From positions 2,170,001 through 2,234,000 of the forward strand of contig NZ_CP036423.1 of NCBI RefSeq assembly GCF_009910365.1: a stretch of DNA of 64,000 nt. Reading direction: 5' to 3'. Shown piece after piece: positions 62,078 through 64,000 of this stretch; the stretch's first letter is position 1, and each line of letters begins with the position of its first letter. The notes under the pieces are model-generated. The model worked only from the letters and a program-made list of their open reading frames with translations. It ran no database searches and was not told the origin of the DNA. The position numbers were made by a program, and so were the translations under genes. This DNA is from Aequoribacter fuscus (GTDB lineage: Bacteria; Pseudomonadota; Gammaproteobacteria; Pseudomonadales; Halieaceae).

Positions 62078-62523
62078 TTCCAGCACCCCGCAGGCGTCAC
62101 CACACCAAGATGGTTCAGCGTCATAGTTGCACAACCCGAATCCGCAGACGCTTGAGAACCTTGGGCTGTCGCCACGATCGTGTAAGTATTCGCGGTTTGC
62201 GTAGAAAAACTCAGGCGATATGTCGCTTTAGTCGCATAATCCGCAGCCGAGTAATCTTTGGGTAGGTATTCGGGATACAGTTCTGTCGGAGCCAAACCAG
62301 AACGCTTGGTGTTTTCGTAAAAAACTGGACCCACATAAGTCAGGTTTTTCCGATAATAAGTTTCTAGTGCGATGGCAAGACTTTGCAAGGCCACTTGTGC
62401 TTCCGAACGTTTAGTCTCTGCCACTTGTGATTGATAGCTCGGCAAAGCAACAGCAGCCAAAATAGCCACAATCGCGACCACGATGATGAGCTCTACCAAT
62501 GTGAATCCACGCCGAATTAGCAC
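62074..62523 (-). CDS. pilE: PilE-like type IV minor pilin
   Basis: A 149-residue pilin with prepilin site MLIRRGFTLVELIIVVAIVAIL and an ectodomain with ETYYRKNLTYVG, as in PilE minor pilins, and a C-terminal disulfide pair (DSGCATMTL and PAGCWK). It starts at GTG 62523 with AGAGG seven bases away. First gene of the minor-pilin operon, whose promoter must lie in the 146-base spacer before it. In Pseudomonas pilE is the last gene of its operon, so the order is changed here. Confidence 0.9.
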   Translation of the reverse strand: MLIRRGFTLVELIIVVAIVAILAAVALPSYQSQVAETKRSEAQVALQSLAIALETYYRKNLTYVGPVFYENTKRSGLAPTELYPEYLPKDYSAADYATKATYRLSFSTQTANTYTIVATAQGSQASADSGCATMTLNHLGVVTPAGCWK

Positions 62524-62651
62524 TTACATCCTCTAAATATAAAAATTGCCTAAACTAGGGCAAGCGTGACACTCGCCAACCTATAAATCAAGTCAAAGTG
62601 AGACCACGTTCACAAAAAAACTATTGGCAAACAGTAAGTTAGCGAAAGAAT

Positions 62652-62669
62652 TCTTAAGGATGCTTAAGA
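62652..62669. repeat. inverted repeat between response regulator and pilE
   Basis: TCTTAAG-GATG-CTTAAGA, seven-base arms and a four-base loop, lies directly after the response-regulator stop codon. It could be a weak terminator for that gene (an A+T-rich stem followed by AATTCTTT on the minus strand) or a binding site upstream of pilE. Confidence 0.3.
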
Positions 62670-63347
62670 TTAGTCAAGTTCAATAGCCTGATTCAGCACA
62701 TAACCCTGGCGGGTCTTGTTCAAAACCTTGAGCGGCGGCTCGTGTAAACGCAGCAATTTGCTGCGCAACCGACTCACAATCACCTCTAAATACGAACGAC
62801 TGTCTTTGCTAGGATCAATAGACAGCGCGTCTATCAGGTCGTCATAGGGCGTAAGCTCGGGATAGTTCAGGGCCAAATTGCACAGCAAGGTGTATTCTTT
62901 CTCTGACAAATGCCTTGTTCGATAGCAGCCAATTAAGCGTTTAGCCACTTGATCGAGTTTGATCTTCACGGCCAAATCCATACGCGAGGTAATCGATCGC
63001 AGTACCGCAATGAGCTCCGCAGGCGCGAAAGGTTTAGCCAAGAACAGCACCGCCCCAGCCTCGTAGGTGGCAATGCGATTTTGCTCGGAGCCGTGGGCGC
63101 TTAAAAATACAATCGGCACTGAGGGCATGCTCTGGCGATAACGATTGGCCAAATCGAGGCCGGTTTCGGCGCCCAACTGCAGGTCTAGCAGCAATATATC
63201 GGGCTTTTTCATCGCTAACAGACCATCGAGCTCGCTACCAGAGTGCGCCACCTCGCATAAAAAACCTTCGTCGATGAGCAGTTGTTTTAGCTCACCAGCC
63301 AGCGCAGTATCGTCCTCACACAAGTAAACGGAAATCCTCATGCTCAT
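62670..63347 (-). CDS. two-component response regulator, OmpR type
   Basis: A 225-residue regulator. The receiver domain (about residues 1-120) shows the acidic pair CEDD, phospho-acceptor ILLLDLQLGAETG (Asp near residue 57), IVFLSAHG and AKPF. The C-terminal domain has RHLSEKEYTLLCNLAL and SRSYLEVIVSRLRSKL, a divergent winged helix of the OmpR/PhoB kind. It overlaps the kinase stop by four bases. It lies just upstream of the minor-pilin operon on the same strand and is a candidate for its control. Confidence 0.9.
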   Translation of the reverse strand: MSMRISVYLCEDDTALAGELKQLLIDEGFLCEVAHSGSELDGLLAMKKPDILLLDLQLGAETGLDLANRYRQSMPSVPIVFLSAHGSEQNRIATYEAGAVLFLAKPFAPAELIAVLRSITSRMDLAVKIKLDQVAKRLIGCYRTRHLSEKEYTLLCNLALNYPELTPYDDLIDALSIDPSKDSRSYLEVIVSRLRSKLLRLHEPPLKVLNKTRQGYVLNQAIELD

Positions 63348-64000
63348 ACCAATTCAACCGTCATTACCACTTGCTGACCCACCCGTTTCGCCATAACTCG
63401 ATATCCCTGCTGTCTCGCTATGTTTTTCACCAACCAAAGGCCCAACCCCATGCCGTGACGATCACTGCTGTGGGTATCTCGCCAATACTTGTTAAACCAA
63501 TCCGTCGGATCTGAAAACTTCACACTCGACGGCACAGTGTTTCGTACGCGAATAAACACTCTTCCATCACGCCGCCAACACCTTAAGCAAACCTTGCTGT
63601 CATCTGTACCGTATTTAAAGGCATTGTCCAGCAAGTTACTCAAAACAGTCGACAAACCAAATCGATGCGTCGTTACCACTGTTCTACCACGCAGAGAATA
63701 GTACAAACGCGTAATTTGCTCATCAGTAAGTTCCAGCTGGCCAACCACGGTCTCGACGAGATCACTCAGCGCCACACGTTCGACGTTCCGTAAATGAGCC
63801 TCTTCCGATTCGCCCGAGGCAGCCACTTGGTCAACCACACGCTGAATACGCTTGAGCTGTGATCGATACTTTGCAGCATCAGGCTGATTACGAGTCATCA
63901 GCAAGAGCGTTGCTAAGGGCGTTTTTATTTCATGTGTCAGTAGCGCAGTAAGTGTATTTTGATCCGCTAGCCTTTGCTCTAGCAAGGTCTTGCGCTGCTT
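63344..64000 (-). CDS. sensor histidine kinase, C-terminal part (cut by window edge)
   Basis: At least 219 residues; the frame stays open to the window edge, so the sensor part is missing. The H-box is LTALLTHEIKTPLATLLL with the phospho-acceptor His, followed by the dimerisation helices and a HATPase domain with STVLSNLLDNAFKYGTD (N-box) and GMGLGLWLVKNIARQQGY (G-box). It overlaps the regulator gene by four bases (ATGA), so the two are co-produced partners. The signal cannot be known from this part. Confidence 0.9.
   Translation of the reverse strand, partial: KQRKTLLEQRLADQNTLTALLTHEIKTPLATLLLMTRNQPDAAKYRSQLKRIQRVVDQVAASGESEEAHLRNVERVALSDLVETVVGQLELTDEQITRLYYSLRGRTVVTTHRFGLSTVLSNLLDNAFKYGTDDSKVCLRCWRRDGRVFIRVRNTVPSSVKFSDPTDWFNKYWRDTHSSDRHGMGLGLWLVKNIARQQGYRVMAKRVGQQVVMTVELV

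Overview
The window is a gene-dense bacterial chromosome segment of moderate G+C. It is almost certainly from a gammaproteobacterium: the block recX-recA ... mutS-fdxA ... nlpD-pcm-ispF-ispD-ftsB-eno-kdsA-pyrG-tilS-accA follows the order known from Pseudomonas and relatives, and there is Kdo/lipid A machinery, an Oar-like TonB-dependent receptor and type IV pilus minor pilins. A complete Sox system, sulfotransferases, a Na+-pumping oxaloacetate decarboxylase and beta-oxidation genes suggest a marine aerobic heterotroph with lithoheterotrophic sulfur oxidation, for example of the Halieaceae/OM60 type. That family assignment is an inference. I saw no tRNA, rRNA, CRISPR array, insertion sequence or prophage.

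Layout. 0-2.5 kb: the start of a truncated membrane protein gene, diverging from a TetR regulator and a Baeyer-Villiger-type flavin monooxygenase. 2.5-4.1 kb: recA-recX with a LexA box. 4.2-9.5 kb: msbA, an ELM1-family protein, two different sulfotransferases and a second, convergent ELM1-family protein; this looks like an uncharacterised surface-glycan sulfation cassette. 9.6-11.5 kb: an FAD-linked hydroxyacid dehydrogenase overlapping a DUF302 protein. 11.5-18 kb: soxCDXYZA-soxK-soxB on the minus strand, diverging from an ArsR-type regulator with the cysteine pair typical of persulfide sensors. 18.5-21.1 kb: a FadL-like outer membrane protein and a split YeeE/YedE sulfur transporter, each closed by a clear terminator.

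21.1-34.2 kb is the conserved core block. rpoS, surE and truD are missing from the places where Pseudomonas carries them, and a DUF368 gene lies between pcm and nlpD. 34.3-37.7 kb: oadGAB. 37.8-43.2 kb: dusC, a POT peptide transporter, a membrane protein with a Pro-Ala hexanucleotide repeat, and folE. 43.3-45.7 kb: a TSUP exporter, a CBS-domain protein and a PhoD-like phosphatase. 46-49.3 kb: the TonB-dependent receptor. 49.4-57.1 kb: a small acidic protein, a FadB/FadA-type pair, a TIGR03643 protein, a lipoprotein carboxylesterase and a GntP permease.

57.2-64 kb: a minor-pilin operon, pilE-pilV-pilW-pilX-(unknown membrane protein)-fimT, preceded by a histidine kinase/response regulator pair that runs off the window. 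No pilY1 is present. The pilX gene carries a large extra ectodomain, an acidic tandem-repeat tail and a Cys/His-rich C-terminus. Together with the ELM1/sulfotransferase cassette, this is the most novel-looking part of the window.
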